Positions 16,201 to 24,544 of a stretch of 64,000 nt of DNA are shown piece after piece. The position numbers and the translations under genes were made by a program. A model generated the notes under the pieces. That model made no database searches, had not been told where the DNA came from, and saw only the letters and a program-made list of their open reading frames with translations. Every line of letters begins with the position of its first letter. Within the stretch, counting starts at the first letter, position 1. The DNA lies in assembly GCF_013409425.1 (NCBI RefSeq), contig NZ_JACCAC010000001.1, positions 992,001 to 1,056,000 of the forward strand, in the 5' to 3' direction. The DNA is from Nocardioides perillae (GTDB taxonomy: Bacteria > Actinomycetota > Actinomycetes > Propionibacteriales > Nocardioidaceae).

Positions 16201-17261
16201 TCGCCTCGTGCCGCTACCCGGTCGCCGAGCCCTTCGCCGGCGGTCTGGAGGCGCACACCCACGCCCTCGCCAGCCTGCTGCGGGCCCGCGGCCACGACGT
16301 CACGCTCTTCGCCGCCCCGGGCTCCGACCCCGACCTCGAGGCCGAGCTGCTGCCGGTCGCGCCCTTCGCGAGCAGCGACCTCGCGCGCGCCGACGTGGCC
16401 GCGCCGCCGGAGTGGTGGATGCAGGAGCACCACGCCTACCTCGACCTGATGCTCGCGCTGCAGCGCGAGGAGGGCCGCTTCGACGTGGTCCACAACAACA
16501 GCCTCCACCACCTGCCGATCGCGATGGCCCACGTGCTCGACGCGCCGCTGGTCACCACGCTGCACACCCCGCCGCTGCCGTGGATCGAGTCGGCCGTCGC
16601 GCTCGCGCGGCCCGGCGCGCGCTTCGTCGCGGTGAGCCGGGCGATGGCCGAGCAGTGGTCGCACTGCGTCGAGGCCGACGTGGTGCACAACGGGGTCGAC
16701 ACCGACGGGTGGCGCGACCTCGGCGGCGGCGACCGGCTCGTGTGGTCGGGCCGCATCGTCCCCGAGAAGGCGCCCCACGAGGCCGTGCTCGCCGCCCGGC
16801 GGGCCGGGCTGCCGCTCGACCTGGTGGGGCCCGTGACCGACCAGCGCTACTACGACGAGCAGGTCGCGCCGCTGCTCGACGACGGCCCGCGCGGGGCCCG
16901 CTACGTCGGCCACCTCTCCCAGCACGGCCTGCGCGCCCTGGTCGGCCGGGCCGCCGCGGCCGTCGTGACCCCGCAGTGGGACGAGCCCTTCGGCCTCGTC
17001 GCCGCGGAGGCCCTCAGCTGCGGCACCCCTGTCGTCGCCTACGCCCGCGGCGCGCTGCCGGAGATCGTCGGCCCCGGCTGCGGCGTGCTGGTCGCGCCGG
17101 GCGACGTCGACGGGCTGGCGCGGGGGATGGTGCGGGCCCGCGGCCTGGACCGCGGTGCGGTGCGGGCGGTCGCCGTCGCGCGCTTCGGCGCCCAGGCGAT
17201 GGTCGCCGGCTACGAGGAGGTCTACGCCGACGTGAGGCGGCGCCGGCTGGAGGCCGCGTGA
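16185..17261 (+). CDS. Glycosyltransferase 2 of six (GT4)
   Basis: 358 residues from GTG 16185, with GGGAGG seven bases upstream and a 16-base overlap with gene 1. A clear GT-B fold: GGLEAHTHALASLLRARGHDV at the N-terminus, VVHNGVDTDGW in the middle, LVWSGRIVPEKAPHEAVLAA at the start of the second domain and the EX7E motif in EPFGLVAAEALSCGTPVV (~268-285). It would transfer a sugar from a nucleotide-sugar donor onto a glycan or lipid; donor and acceptor are unknown. Confidence 0.9.
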   Translation: MRLCLIASCRYPVAEPFAGGLEAHTHALASLLRARGHDVTLFAAPGSDPDLEAELLPVAPFASSDLARADVAAPPEWWMQEHHAYLDLMLALQREEGRFDVVHNNSLHHLPIAMAHVLDAPLVTTLHTPPLPWIESAVALARPGARFVAVSRAMAEQWSHCVEADVVHNGVDTDGWRDLGGGDRLVWSGRIVPEKAPHEAVLAARRAGLPLDLVGPVTDQRYYDEQVAPLLDDGPRGARYVGHLSQHGLRALVGRAAAAVVTPQWDEPFGLVAAEALSCGTPVVAYARGALPEIVGPGCGVLVAPGDVDGLARGMVRARGLDRGAVRAVAVARFGAQAMVAGYEEVYADVRRRRLEAA

Positions 17262-18391
17262 TCGGCTGGTACGCCCACCACCACGGCCGCGGGCACGTCC
17301 ACCGCGCCCTCGCGCTGGCCGCGCACCTGGCCGGTGCGGGCGAGCAGGTCACCGTGCTCTCCTCGACCCCCCGCCCCGCCGACGCGCCCCCCGGGACCGT
17401 GGCGTGGGTGGAGCTGCCGCGCGACGACGACGGGCTCGACGGCGGGCTCGACGGCGGGCTGGGTGGCCGGCCGGTCGGCGGGTCGGGTGGCGGGTCGGGA
17501 GCCGGGCCCGTGGACCCGACCGCCCACGGCCACCTGCACTGGGTGCCGCGCCACCACGACGGGCTGCGCGAGCGCACGGCCGCGGTGTCGGCCTGGATCG
17601 CGGAGCACCGCCCCCGCGCGATGGTGGTCGACGTCAGCCAGGAGGTGGCCCTGCTGGCCCGGCTGCACGGCGTGCCCGTCGTGTCGACCGTGCTGCCCGG
17701 CGACCGCACCGACGCCGCCCACGCGCTGGGTCTCGGGGTCAGCGACGCGCTCGTCGGCTTCTGGCCCGCGGGGGCCGGGCTGGCCCGGCTGCCTGCCGGG
17801 GTGTCCGACCGCCTGACCGAGGTGGGCGCCCTGTCGCGCTTCGACCCGCACCGGCCGGCCGCGGCTGCGCGGGCGGCCGGCGGACCGCGGCGCGCCACGC
17901 TGCTGGGCGGGCGCGGTGGCGACGCCTGGACGTCCGACGAGGTCGAACGCCTGACCGCGGCGCTGGGCGACGCGTGGGAGCTGACCGTCCTGGGGTCGGG
18001 CGGCGCCTGGGTCGACGACCCGTGGACGGCGCTGTCCGGCGCCGACGTCGTGCTGACCCACGCCGGGCAGAACGCGCTCGCCGAGGTCGCCAGCGCCCGC
18101 AGGCCCGCGGTCGTGGTCCCCGCCGAGCGGCCCCACGACGAGCAGCGCAGCACCGGCCGCGCGCTCGCGGGCGGCGGCTGGCCGGTGCGGGTGCTCGACC
18201 GGCTCGACCACCCCGACTGGCCCGCGCTGCTCGACGAGGTCGCCGCGCTCGACGGCGGCGCGTGGGCCCGGTGGTGCGACGGCCGCGCGGGCGAGCGCTT
18301 CGGCGAGGTGCTCGGGGTAGTGCTCGCCGGGAGGCTCACCGGGGCGTCCGCCGGGACCGCGCGTCCGGTGCCGGTCGGAGCGGTCGGGTGA
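17258..18391 (+). CDS. Glycosyltransferase 3 of six (MurG/GT28-like)
   Basis: 377 residues from GTG 17258, overlapping the previous stop by four bases (GTGA). The N-terminus IGWYAHHHGRGHVHRALALA is the Gly-rich acceptor loop of GT1/GT28 enzymes; the C-terminal ADVVLTHAGQNALAEVASARRPAVVVP matches the UDP-sugar binding half of MurG. Between them is a glycine-rich linker of short repeats (GLDGGLDGGLGG, ~65-85) that looks slippage-derived. It is probably cytoplasmic or peripheral at the inner membrane. Confidence 0.82.
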   Translation: MIGWYAHHHGRGHVHRALALAAHLAGAGEQVTVLSSTPRPADAPPGTVAWVELPRDDDGLDGGLDGGLGGRPVGGSGGGSGAGPVDPTAHGHLHWVPRHHDGLRERTAAVSAWIAEHRPRAMVVDVSQEVALLARLHGVPVVSTVLPGDRTDAAHALGLGVSDALVGFWPAGAGLARLPAGVSDRLTEVGALSRFDPHRPAAAARAAGGPRRATLLGGRGGDAWTSDEVERLTAALGDAWELTVLGSGGAWVDDPWTALSGADVVLTHAGQNALAEVASARRPAVVVPAERPHDEQRSTGRALAGGGWPVRVLDRLDHPDWPALLDEVAALDGGAWARWCDGRAGERFGEVLGVVLAGRLTGASAGTARPVPVGAVG

Positions 18392-19227
18392 GCGCCGGGC
18401 TCGTCGCGGTCGTGACCGTGGTCTCCGGTCGCCACGACCACCTGCGCCTGCACCTCGGCGCGCTCGCGCGCCAGGCTGCGCACCTGCACGTCGTGGTCGC
18501 CGTCGACGACCCCGAGGCGGCCGCGGCCGCCACGGCGGCCGGCGCGCACGTGGTGGAGCTGCCGCGCGAGGCCGGGCACCTCCCCGTCGCCGCCGCGCGC
18601 AACGCCGGTGTCGGCGCGGCCCTGGCCGCCGGGGCCGACGTGCTCGTGCTCCTCGACGTCGACTGCCTGGCGGGGCCCGGCCTGGTCGCGTCCTACGCCG
18701 GGGCCGCGCGCGCCGACCGCGACACGGTGTGGTGCGGACCGGTGACCTACCTGCGCGCCGACCAGCGGCCGTACTCCCTCGACCACCTGCCCACCCTCGA
18801 CGACCCCCACCCCGCCCGTCCCGCGCCTGCCCCGGGCGAGGTGCGCGACGAGCACCGCTGGGAGCTCTTCTGGTCGCTGAGCGCGGCCCTGCACCGCGAC
18901 GCGTGGCAGCGCACGGGCGGCTTCGACGAGGCCTACGTCGGCTACGGCGCCGAGGACACCGACCTCGGACGGCGCGCCGAGCGCGCGGGGCTGTCCCTGC
19001 GGTGGCTCGGCTCCGCCCGCGCCTTCCACCAGCACCACCCCGTCGAGTCGCCGCCGGTGCGTCACCTCGACGACCTGCTGCGCAACGGTGCGCTCTTCGC
19101 CGAGCGGTGGGGCGCGTGGCCCTACCCGGGCTGGCTCGAGGCGTTCCGCGAGCAGGGGCTCGTCGAGCCCGACGGCGACGGTGGCTGGCGCCGCGCCGCG
19201 GCGGGGTCGACGGCGGGGTCGACGTGA
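18388..19227 (+). CDS. Glycosyltransferase 4 of six (GT2)
   Basis: 279 residues from GTG 18388, overlapping gene 3 by four bases. GT-A fold: LVAVVTVVSGRHDHLRLHLGAL at the start, VLLDVDCLAGPGLV with the metal-binding D-x-D (~85), and GGFDEAYVGYGAEDTDLGRR (~185), the galactosyltransferase-type C-terminal motif with the catalytic ED. The tail has a duplicated GSTAGST. Family members extend surface polysaccharides or glycolipids; specificity cannot be inferred. Confidence 0.87.
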   Translation: MSAGLVAVVTVVSGRHDHLRLHLGALARQAAHLHVVVAVDDPEAAAAATAAGAHVVELPREAGHLPVAAARNAGVGAALAAGADVLVLLDVDCLAGPGLVASYAGAARADRDTVWCGPVTYLRADQRPYSLDHLPTLDDPHPARPAPAPGEVRDEHRWELFWSLSAALHRDAWQRTGGFDEAYVGYGAEDTDLGRRAERAGLSLRWLGSARAFHQHHPVESPPVRHLDDLLRNGALFAERWGAWPYPGWLEAFREQGLVEPDGDGGWRRAAAGSTAGST

Positions 19228-20234
19228 CCGCGCCGCTGCACCTCCTGCTCGGGCCGGTGGGCCACGGCGTGCGGCGGTGCGCGGCCGACCTGGCCCGCGC
19301 GGTCGGCGCGGCCACCGCGACCGACCCGCGGTCGCTGGCCGACGGCGACCCCGTGCACCTGCACCTGACCGACCGGGTCGTGGCGTCCGACCCCGCGTCG
19401 GCCGCCGACCGGGTCGAGGCCTGGGCCGCGCGGTGCCCACTCACCGTCACCCTCCACGACGTGCCGCAGCCCACCGACGGGGCGGCGTTCGCGGCCCGAC
19501 GAGCGGCGTACGCCCGCATCGTGCGCGCCGTCGACGGCTGGGCGGTGTGCTCGGAGCACGAGCGGGAGCTGGTGCACGACCTGCTCGACGGCGCCACCGG
19601 GCGGCCCGGGCGGGTGCTGCCGCTGCCGCTCGAGCCCGCCCCCGCGGCTCGGCTGCCGGCGCCGGCGAGGCTCCCGGCCGGCCGCACGGTGGTGCTCCTG
19701 GGGTGGCTCTACCCCGGCAAGGGTCATGCCGAGGTGGTGCGGGCGCTGGCCTCGCTGCCACCGTCCGCGCGCGGTCCGGCCCCGCTCACCGTGGTCTCGG
19801 CGGGCGCGGTGTCGCCGGGTCACGACGACCTCGTGGCCGCCCTCGGGGAGGAGGCCCTCGTCGCAGGGCTCGGCTTCCAGGTGACGGGGTGGCTGGGGGA
19901 GGACGAGGCGCTGGCCTGGCTGCAGCACGCCGACGTGCCGGTCGCCGGGCACCGCAACGTCTCGGCGAGTGCGTCGGTCAACTCGTGGGTCGCGGCCGGA
20001 CGGCGCCCGCTCGTGCGCCGCAGCCGCTACGCCGAGGAGGTCGAGCGGCTGCGCCCGGGCTGCCACGTCCTGTGGCGCGACGAGGAGCTCGCCGACCGGC
20101 TCGCGGCGGCGCTCGCCGACCCGGCGCTGACCCGGCTGGCCGGACCGCCCCCGGGTCCGGACCTCGCGACCGTCGCCGCGGCGTACGTCGCGTGGTGGCG
20201 CTCGCTCGACCGGGCGCGGTCGGGAGCGGCGTGA
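19224..20234 (+). CDS. Glycosyltransferase 5 of six (GT4-like)
   Basis: 336 residues from GTG 19224, overlapping gene 4 by four bases. LLLGPVGHGVRRCAADLARAVG opens the N-terminal domain; VTLHDVPQP and VCSEHERELVHDLL follow; the second domain starts VVLLGWLYPGKGHAEVVRAL (~155). The usual EX7E block is degenerate (VPVAGHRNVSASASVNSWVAAG), so catalysis may be altered. It resembles gene 1 in layout and could be a paralogue. Cytoplasmic. Confidence 0.78.
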   Translation: MTAPLHLLLGPVGHGVRRCAADLARAVGAATATDPRSLADGDPVHLHLTDRVVASDPASAADRVEAWAARCPLTVTLHDVPQPTDGAAFAARRAAYARIVRAVDGWAVCSEHERELVHDLLDGATGRPGRVLPLPLEPAPAARLPAPARLPAGRTVVLLGWLYPGKGHAEVVRALASLPPSARGPAPLTVVSAGAVSPGHDDLVAALGEEALVAGLGFQVTGWLGEDEALAWLQHADVPVAGHRNVSASASVNSWVAAGRRPLVRRSRYAEEVERLRPGCHVLWRDEELADRLAAALADPALTRLAGPPPGPDLATVAAAYVAWWRSLDRARSGAA

Positions 20235-21619
20235 GCGAGGAGGTGACCGCGTCGCGTGCGGCTGGTCCGTGTGCGGTCGGGCCGGGTGCGGTCGGGCCGC
20301 CGGCGTGGGGGCGACCGGTGCCGCCGCAGGGCCCCGACGGGGCGTGGGCGGAGGTCGGGGACGCCGAGGCGGCCGAGGCGCTGGCGCAGCGGACGGTGTC
20401 GGTGGTCGTCACCCACTACGAGCAGCCCGAGCAGCTCGCCCGGACCCTCGCGGCGCTCGGCCGGCAGACGCGGCCGCCCGACGAGGTGGTCGTCGCCGAC
20501 GACGGGTCCGCGGCGGTGCCGCGGGTGCCGCCGGGCGTGCGGGTGGTGCGGCAGGAGGACCGCGGCTTCCGCGCCGCCGCCGCGCGCAACCTCGGCGTGC
20601 GCGCCACGACCGGCGACCTGCTCGTCCTTCTCGACGCCGACACGGTGCCGGAGCCGGGCTTCGTGGCCGCGGCGGTCCGTCGGGTGGCGGTGCTCCCTGA
20701 GCTGGTGGTGGTGGGCCGCCGGCGGCACGCGGCGCTCGCGGGCGCGCCGCTCGACGCGCCGGTCGAGGAGGTCGGGCCGCGACGCGAGCTGTCGGCGCCG
20801 GCCTGGCTCGACGACGGGTGGGCGCGCAGCCGCGACCTGCGCGACGCCGACGAGACCTCCTTCCGCTTCGTCATCAGCGCCGTGGTGGCCTGCTCGCGGT
20901 GGTTCTTCGACCTGGTCGGGGGCTTCGACGAGACCTTCACCGCCTACGGCGGCGAGGACTGGGAGTGGGCCCACCGTTGCCGTCTCGCCGGCGGGGTGCT
21001 GGCCCACGAGCCCACCGCCGTCGCCTGGCACGACGGCCCCGACGCCGGCGCCGAGCCGCGCACCTGGGCGCCCGGCGAGGAGGACGACCGCGCGCTCGCC
21101 GAGACCGTGGCGGTCGCCGACCGGGTCGCCGCGCCGGTCTCGGGGTGGCGCGGGCTGCTGCGCGGGCCGGCCGACCTCGAGGTGCTGCTCGAGCCCACGC
21201 TCGCCGGTCGCGGTCTGGTGGCGTGCGTCGACAGCCTCCTCGCCGGTCTCCCGCGCGCCCGCGTCGTGGCCACCGCCGCCCAGCGGGAGCTGCTCGGTGA
21301 CGACCCGCGGCTCGCCGCCGAGCCGTCGCACGCCGCGCTGGCGGGCCCGCGCCTCGCGCTCCGGCTGCACCGCGCCCTCGTCGCGGAGCCCGCGGCCTGG
21401 CAACGGCTCGCGCGGGCCTGCGACGGGTCGGCCGCGCCGCCGGCGGTGCGGCTCGGGCCGGCCGAGGCGCCGTGGGCGGAGCTGCGCGACCTGCGCCGCG
21501 ACCGCCGGGCGGCGCGCTGGGGCCTCGATGCCCCGGTCGCGCGCGCCGGGGACGCGGGCGGTTTCCGGTCGGCCGACGAGGTCACGCTCGCAGCGTGGCT
21601 GGGCGGCTGGGCGACCTGA
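20231..21619 (+). CDS. Glycosyltransferase 6 of six (GT2, long form)
   Basis: 462 residues from GTG 20231, overlapping gene 5 by four bases. After a Gly/Pro-rich 50-residue lead, the GT-A domain has VSVVVTHYEQPEQLARTL, EVVVADDGS (~95), LLVLLDADTVPEPGF with D-x-D (~135) and GGFDETFTAYGGEDWEWAHR (~235), the chondroitin-synthase-like motif. The final ~170 residues (from GWRGLLRGPADLEVLLEP) are an extra domain not recognised. It closes the operon four bases before a convergent stop. Confidence 0.86.
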   Translation: MSEEVTASRAAGPCAVGPGAVGPPAWGRPVPPQGPDGAWAEVGDAEAAEALAQRTVSVVVTHYEQPEQLARTLAALGRQTRPPDEVVVADDGSAAVPRVPPGVRVVRQEDRGFRAAAARNLGVRATTGDLLVLLDADTVPEPGFVAAAVRRVAVLPELVVVGRRRHAALAGAPLDAPVEEVGPRRELSAPAWLDDGWARSRDLRDADETSFRFVISAVVACSRWFFDLVGGFDETFTAYGGEDWEWAHRCRLAGGVLAHEPTAVAWHDGPDAGAEPRTWAPGEEDDRALAETVAVADRVAAPVSGWRGLLRGPADLEVLLEPTLAGRGLVACVDSLLAGLPRARVVATAAQRELLGDDPRLAAEPSHAALAGPRLALRLHRALVAEPAAWQRLARACDGSAAPPAVRLGPAEAPWAELRDLRRDRRAARWGLDAPVARAGDAGGFRSADEVTLAAWLGGWAT

Positions 21620-21623
21620 GCGC

Positions 21624-22478
21624 TCAGGCGGCCGCCGGATCGGCTGCGGCGGTGAGGGGAGCGCGCCGCACGCGGTGGTAGCGGAAGCCCACCATGCGCT
21701 GGAAGTGGCGGATGCCGTTGCTCTGCTCGCCCGGGTGCTCGGTGTCGAGCAGGGTGCGCACGCCGCGTCGCGACAGCTCCTCGACGAGGGCGCGGGTGGC
21801 GAGGTAGCGCGCGTCGCTGTGCACGCGCTCCCAGCCGAGGGTGCGGAAGTAGCGCAGCACCGCCGTGTCGCCCCACACCGGGGCCACCGTGAGCAGGAGC
21901 GGCACCCCGTCGGCGTCCTCGGCGACGAGCCACAGGTCGTGGCGCAGCAGGTCGGAGTTGTCGGGCGCGGGGTTGCGGTACCAGTCGTCGGGGTGGGTCC
22001 GCTCGGCCGCGTGCGCCCGGGCGAGCAGGTCCTCGCGCTCGGGACCGCGCGGCACCAGCCGGCAGGTCACGCCGTGCCGTTCGGCCGCGCGGCACTTGCG
22101 CCGCAGTGTCTGGCGACGGGCGCCGTGCGAGTACGCCGCCGGGTCGGCCGGCACGCAGAGCGCGGCGAGGCCGGTCCAGCGGGCGGGCAGCCCGCCTAGT
22201 CCGCGCATGCCGAGCACCGCGAGCACCGCGTCGCGGGCGGGGTGGTCCGTGTCGCCCGGGCGCTCGCTGCCGTCCCCGCGCACCCGCGCCCGGTCGGGTG
22301 CGGGGTCGACGTGGCAGGAGATCCACGCGAGGCGCAGCGCTGCGACGCACGCGAGGAGCGTCCACCACGGGTGGTGGAGCACGAAGGCGAGCCGCTGGTG
22401 GTGGTCGTCGAGGTAGCGCGTCCAGAACTGCGCGAGCTCCGGCTCGCCCACGGCGCGCGCGAAGCCGCCCCCACCCAC
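21624..22478 (-). CDS. GNAT-like acyltransferase
   Basis: About 284 residues from GTG 22478 (VGGGGFARAVGEPELAQFW); a start further upstream at 22568 is open but composition there is poor. The region ~135-275 looks like a GNAT/FemAB-type fold: RRQTLRRKCRAAERHGV, then PLLLTVAPVWGDTAVLRYFRTLG, and a C-terminal NGIRHFQRMVGFRYHRV where GNATs place the acyl-CoA helix. An N-terminal hydrophobic stretch (LHHPWWTLLACVAALRLAWI) is unusual. It faces the glycosyltransferase operon tail to tail and could act on the same surface product, but that is inference. Confidence 0.6.
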   Translation of the reverse strand: MGGGGFARAVGEPELAQFWTRYLDDHHQRLAFVLHHPWWTLLACVAALRLAWISCHVDPAPDRARVRGDGSERPGDTDHPARDAVLAVLGMRGLGGLPARWTGLAALCVPADPAAYSHGARRQTLRRKCRAAERHGVTCRLVPRGPEREDLLARAHAAERTHPDDWYRNPAPDNSDLLRHDLWLVAEDADGVPLLLTVAPVWGDTAVLRYFRTLGWERVHSDARYLATRALVEELSRRGVRTLLDTEHPGEQSNGIRHFQRMVGFRYHRVRRAPLTAAADPAAA

Positions 22479-22874
22479 TGCTGTGCCCCGTCCCTCTCGA
22501 CCGGTGGCCCCCCGAGCGGACCGTTGACTGCCGGCGACACTAGCGCCCCTGAGGCATCGGCGCAGCACGATCGACGGGTCGGGCGAGGGGTCGCGCGCTG
22601 GGTACGCGTCCAGGGGTCGCGCGCTGGGCTGGCGTCGAGGGGTCGCGCGTTGGGGATGCGTCGAGGGGTCGCGCGTTGGGGATGCGTCGAGGGGTCGCGC
22701 GCTGGGCTGGCGTCGAGGGGTCGCGCGTTGGGGATGCGTCGAGGGGTCACGCGCTGGCAGCGGGCTGGTGGTCGAAGGGGGTCGGCGGCCCGTGCCGAGT
22801 CAGATCGTTCGCACAGACGTGTGGGAGTACGTCGTGCCGGGCGGTGTGGGTGGGTCCGGTGGCGTCGCTTGGTC
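22479..22874. other. Gene-free stretch downstream of HNH gene 2
   Basis: 396 bases containing 26-bp array 2 and about 100 bases after it in which I see no gene or clear terminator. Confidence 0.6.
22585..22766. repeat. 26-bp tandem array 2 (7 units)
   Basis: GAGGGGTC (once CAGGGGTC) recurs at 22585, 22611, 22637, 22663, 22689, 22715 and 22741, an exact 26-base period. The core GTCGAGGGGTCGCGCGCT is the reverse complement of the array 1 and 3 core. Units alternate between two variants (GGGCTGGC and GGGGATGC). Confidence 0.9.
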
Positions 22875-24197
22875 TCAGGTCCGCATGGGTCGGGTGCGGG
22901 CGAAGGTGATCCGGTGGTGGTGGTAGGTGGTCTCGTAGGCGGGGTCGTGGGCCCTGGCGTGGTGTCTGGGGCACAGCAGGTAGCCCTGGTCGAGGTCGGT
23001 GCTGCCGCCTGCATGCCAGGGGGTGCGGTGGTGGGCGTGGCACATCGAGGGCGGCCAGTCGCAGCCGTCGGCGGTGCAGCCGCCTTGGAGGCGTGCGAGT
23101 GCGAGGCGTTGGGTCTTGGTGAAGTACCGCCGGGTCCGCCCCACGTCGAGGGGCTGCGATGCCCCGCCGAGCACGATCGGGACGATCCCAGCGCCGCACG
23201 CCCACAACCGTGCTTTCGCGGCAGTGATGCGGGTGCCGGTCGACAAGGTGGCCGGTGCGTCGGCGCCGGGGCCGGTGCCGGTGAGCTGTGCGAGGTCGAG
23301 GGTGACGGTGACGGTCGCGTCGACCCCACCGGCCTGGGTCGCGGTGGTGGTGTCAGCGGCGTCGGCGGCGGGGCGGTGGCGGGTGCGGACGTACTCGCAG
23401 AACGCGTGCCCGCGTCGCAGCGGCCGCGGGAGCCGGTTGCCGTGCTGATCGGAAGGGATCGGGTCGGTGCCGTGGGTGGCGTGGTGGTGGCGGGGTGCGG
23501 TGAGTGCGTCGAGAGCGGCGGCGAGCATGTCGGCTTCCGCGGCGGGGATGGTGAACCGGCCATGGGCCTTGCCGTGGCCGTCGCGGCTCATCGTGAACGA
23601 GGCTGCCGCGGTTGCTGCTGCTTCTTCGCGTTCGAGGCGGTCGCGTTCGACTGCTTCGGCGATGTCGGGGGCGACGACGTCGAGGATGCGGTCGCCGAGC
23701 CGTTTCAGCTCAACGGCGTCGAACGAAGCAGCCAACTCCAGCAGGTGGGCGCGGGCAGCGTCGACCACTGCGACCCCGACCCGATCGGCCGGCAGCGCGT
23801 CGACCGCACGGGCGATGACCTCCGCCTGCTCGGGCAACACCCCACCTGTGCTCATCGCCGCGAGCACGGTGCCGTGCCGTGCCTCGAGCGCCGCAGCGTG
23901 GCGGACGGTAGCGACGGACTTGGCGCGGGTCTGGTGGGTGAGCCTGGCCCAGTGCGCCCCGGTGGAGGTGGCACCCGTGGCGTCGCCGACACCGGCCCGG
24001 TCAGCGGCGGCGACGGTGGTGAGCTCGAGCGCGGCGAGGCGGGCACGGCACCGGGCGAGCTCCACCAACGCCGCCTCCGCCTCTGGCGCGGTCAGTGACC
24101 AGGTCGGCGTACCCGCGGCGTGGTGCAGGTCGGTGTCGAGGCAGGCGAGCGCAGCCAGCAGCGGGTGCTGTGGCTGGTGGTCGCGGTGGTCTGCCAT
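22875..24197 (-). CDS. DUF222 / HNH endonuclease (13E12 type), copy 2
   Basis: 440 residues from ATG 24197. DUF222 helices occupy ~10-290. The HNH module lies at ~375-425: GGCTADGCDWPPSMCHAHH, then PWHAGGSTDLDQGYLLCPRHH, with paired Cys for zinc and the His-rich catalytic face intact. It differs strongly in sequence from copy 1, so the two are not a recent duplication, yet their upstream boxes are identical. It is flanked by tandem arrays 2 and 3 in opposite orientation. Function of the family is unsettled; a nuclease role in mobility is plausible. Confidence 0.92.
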   Translation of the reverse strand: MADHRDHQPQHPLLAALACLDTDLHHAAGTPTWSLTAPEAEAALVELARCRARLAALELTTVAAADRAGVGDATGATSTGAHWARLTHQTRAKSVATVRHAAALEARHGTVLAAMSTGGVLPEQAEVIARAVDALPADRVGVAVVDAARAHLLELAASFDAVELKRLGDRILDVVAPDIAEAVERDRLEREEAAATAAASFTMSRDGHGKAHGRFTIPAAEADMLAAALDALTAPRHHHATHGTDPIPSDQHGNRLPRPLRRGHAFCEYVRTRHRPAADAADTTTATQAGGVDATVTVTLDLAQLTGTGPGADAPATLSTGTRITAAKARLWACGAGIVPIVLGGASQPLDVGRTRRYFTKTQRLALARLQGGCTADGCDWPPSMCHAHHRTPWHAGGSTDLDQGYLLCPRHHARAHDPAYETTYHHHRITFARTRPMRT

Positions 24198-24217
24198 GCC
24201 GCTTACTCAACCACCTG

Positions 24218-24277
24218 CCACCGACAGTCCCGCGCGCCTCGAGAACTGTCCGGATTGCGCTGTGGACAACGGATCCA
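24218..24277 (-). promoter_or_regulatory. Upstream module shared by both HNH genes (copy 2)
   Basis: CCACCGACAGTC (24218-24229) and CTGTGGACAACGGATCCA (24260-24277) are identical to the boxes before HNH gene 1, at nearly the same distance from the ATG. Confidence 0.55.
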
Positions 24278-24359
24278 CGGCGGCTGCCTGTGGACAGGAA
24301 GTGGCGCACCACGGCCTCCGGCGAGGGTCGGGTCGAGGGTCGGCGGGCGACTCACCGGG

Positions 24360-24393
24360 CTTCGACACGCTCGCTGGCGCTCGCTGCTCGACC
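24360..24393 (+). repeat. TCGACAC...GCTCGACC dispersed repeat, intergenic copy
   Basis: TCGACACGCTCG, CTGGCG, then CTCGCTGCTCGACC: the same element as at 1997-2032, here non-coding and 20 bases before array 3. Confidence 0.65.
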
Positions 24394-24413
24394 ACCGACC
24401 TCTGCCAGCGCGT

Positions 24414-24543
24414 GACCCCTCGACGCGAGCGCAGCGCGTGACCCCTCGACGCGAGCGCAGCGCGTGACCCCTCGGCGCGAGCCCAGCGCGTGACCCCTCG
24501 ACGCGAGCGCAGCGCGCGACCCCTCGACGGGTCGGCCTGCCCG
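24414..24543. repeat. 26-bp tandem array 3 (5 units)
   Basis: GACCCCTC recurs at 24414, 24440, 24466, 24492 and 24518, an exact 26-base period, in the same orientation as array 1 and inverted relative to array 2. It abuts the stop of the quinone-reductase gene. Confidence 0.9.
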
Positions 24544-24544
24544 G

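Larger units (their letters stand above)
24198..24544. other. Gene-free stretch upstream of HNH gene 2
   Basis: 347 bases carrying the shared upstream boxes (24218-24277), a dispersed repeat (24360-24393) and 26-bp array 3 (24414-24543). No gene is seen. Confidence 0.7.
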
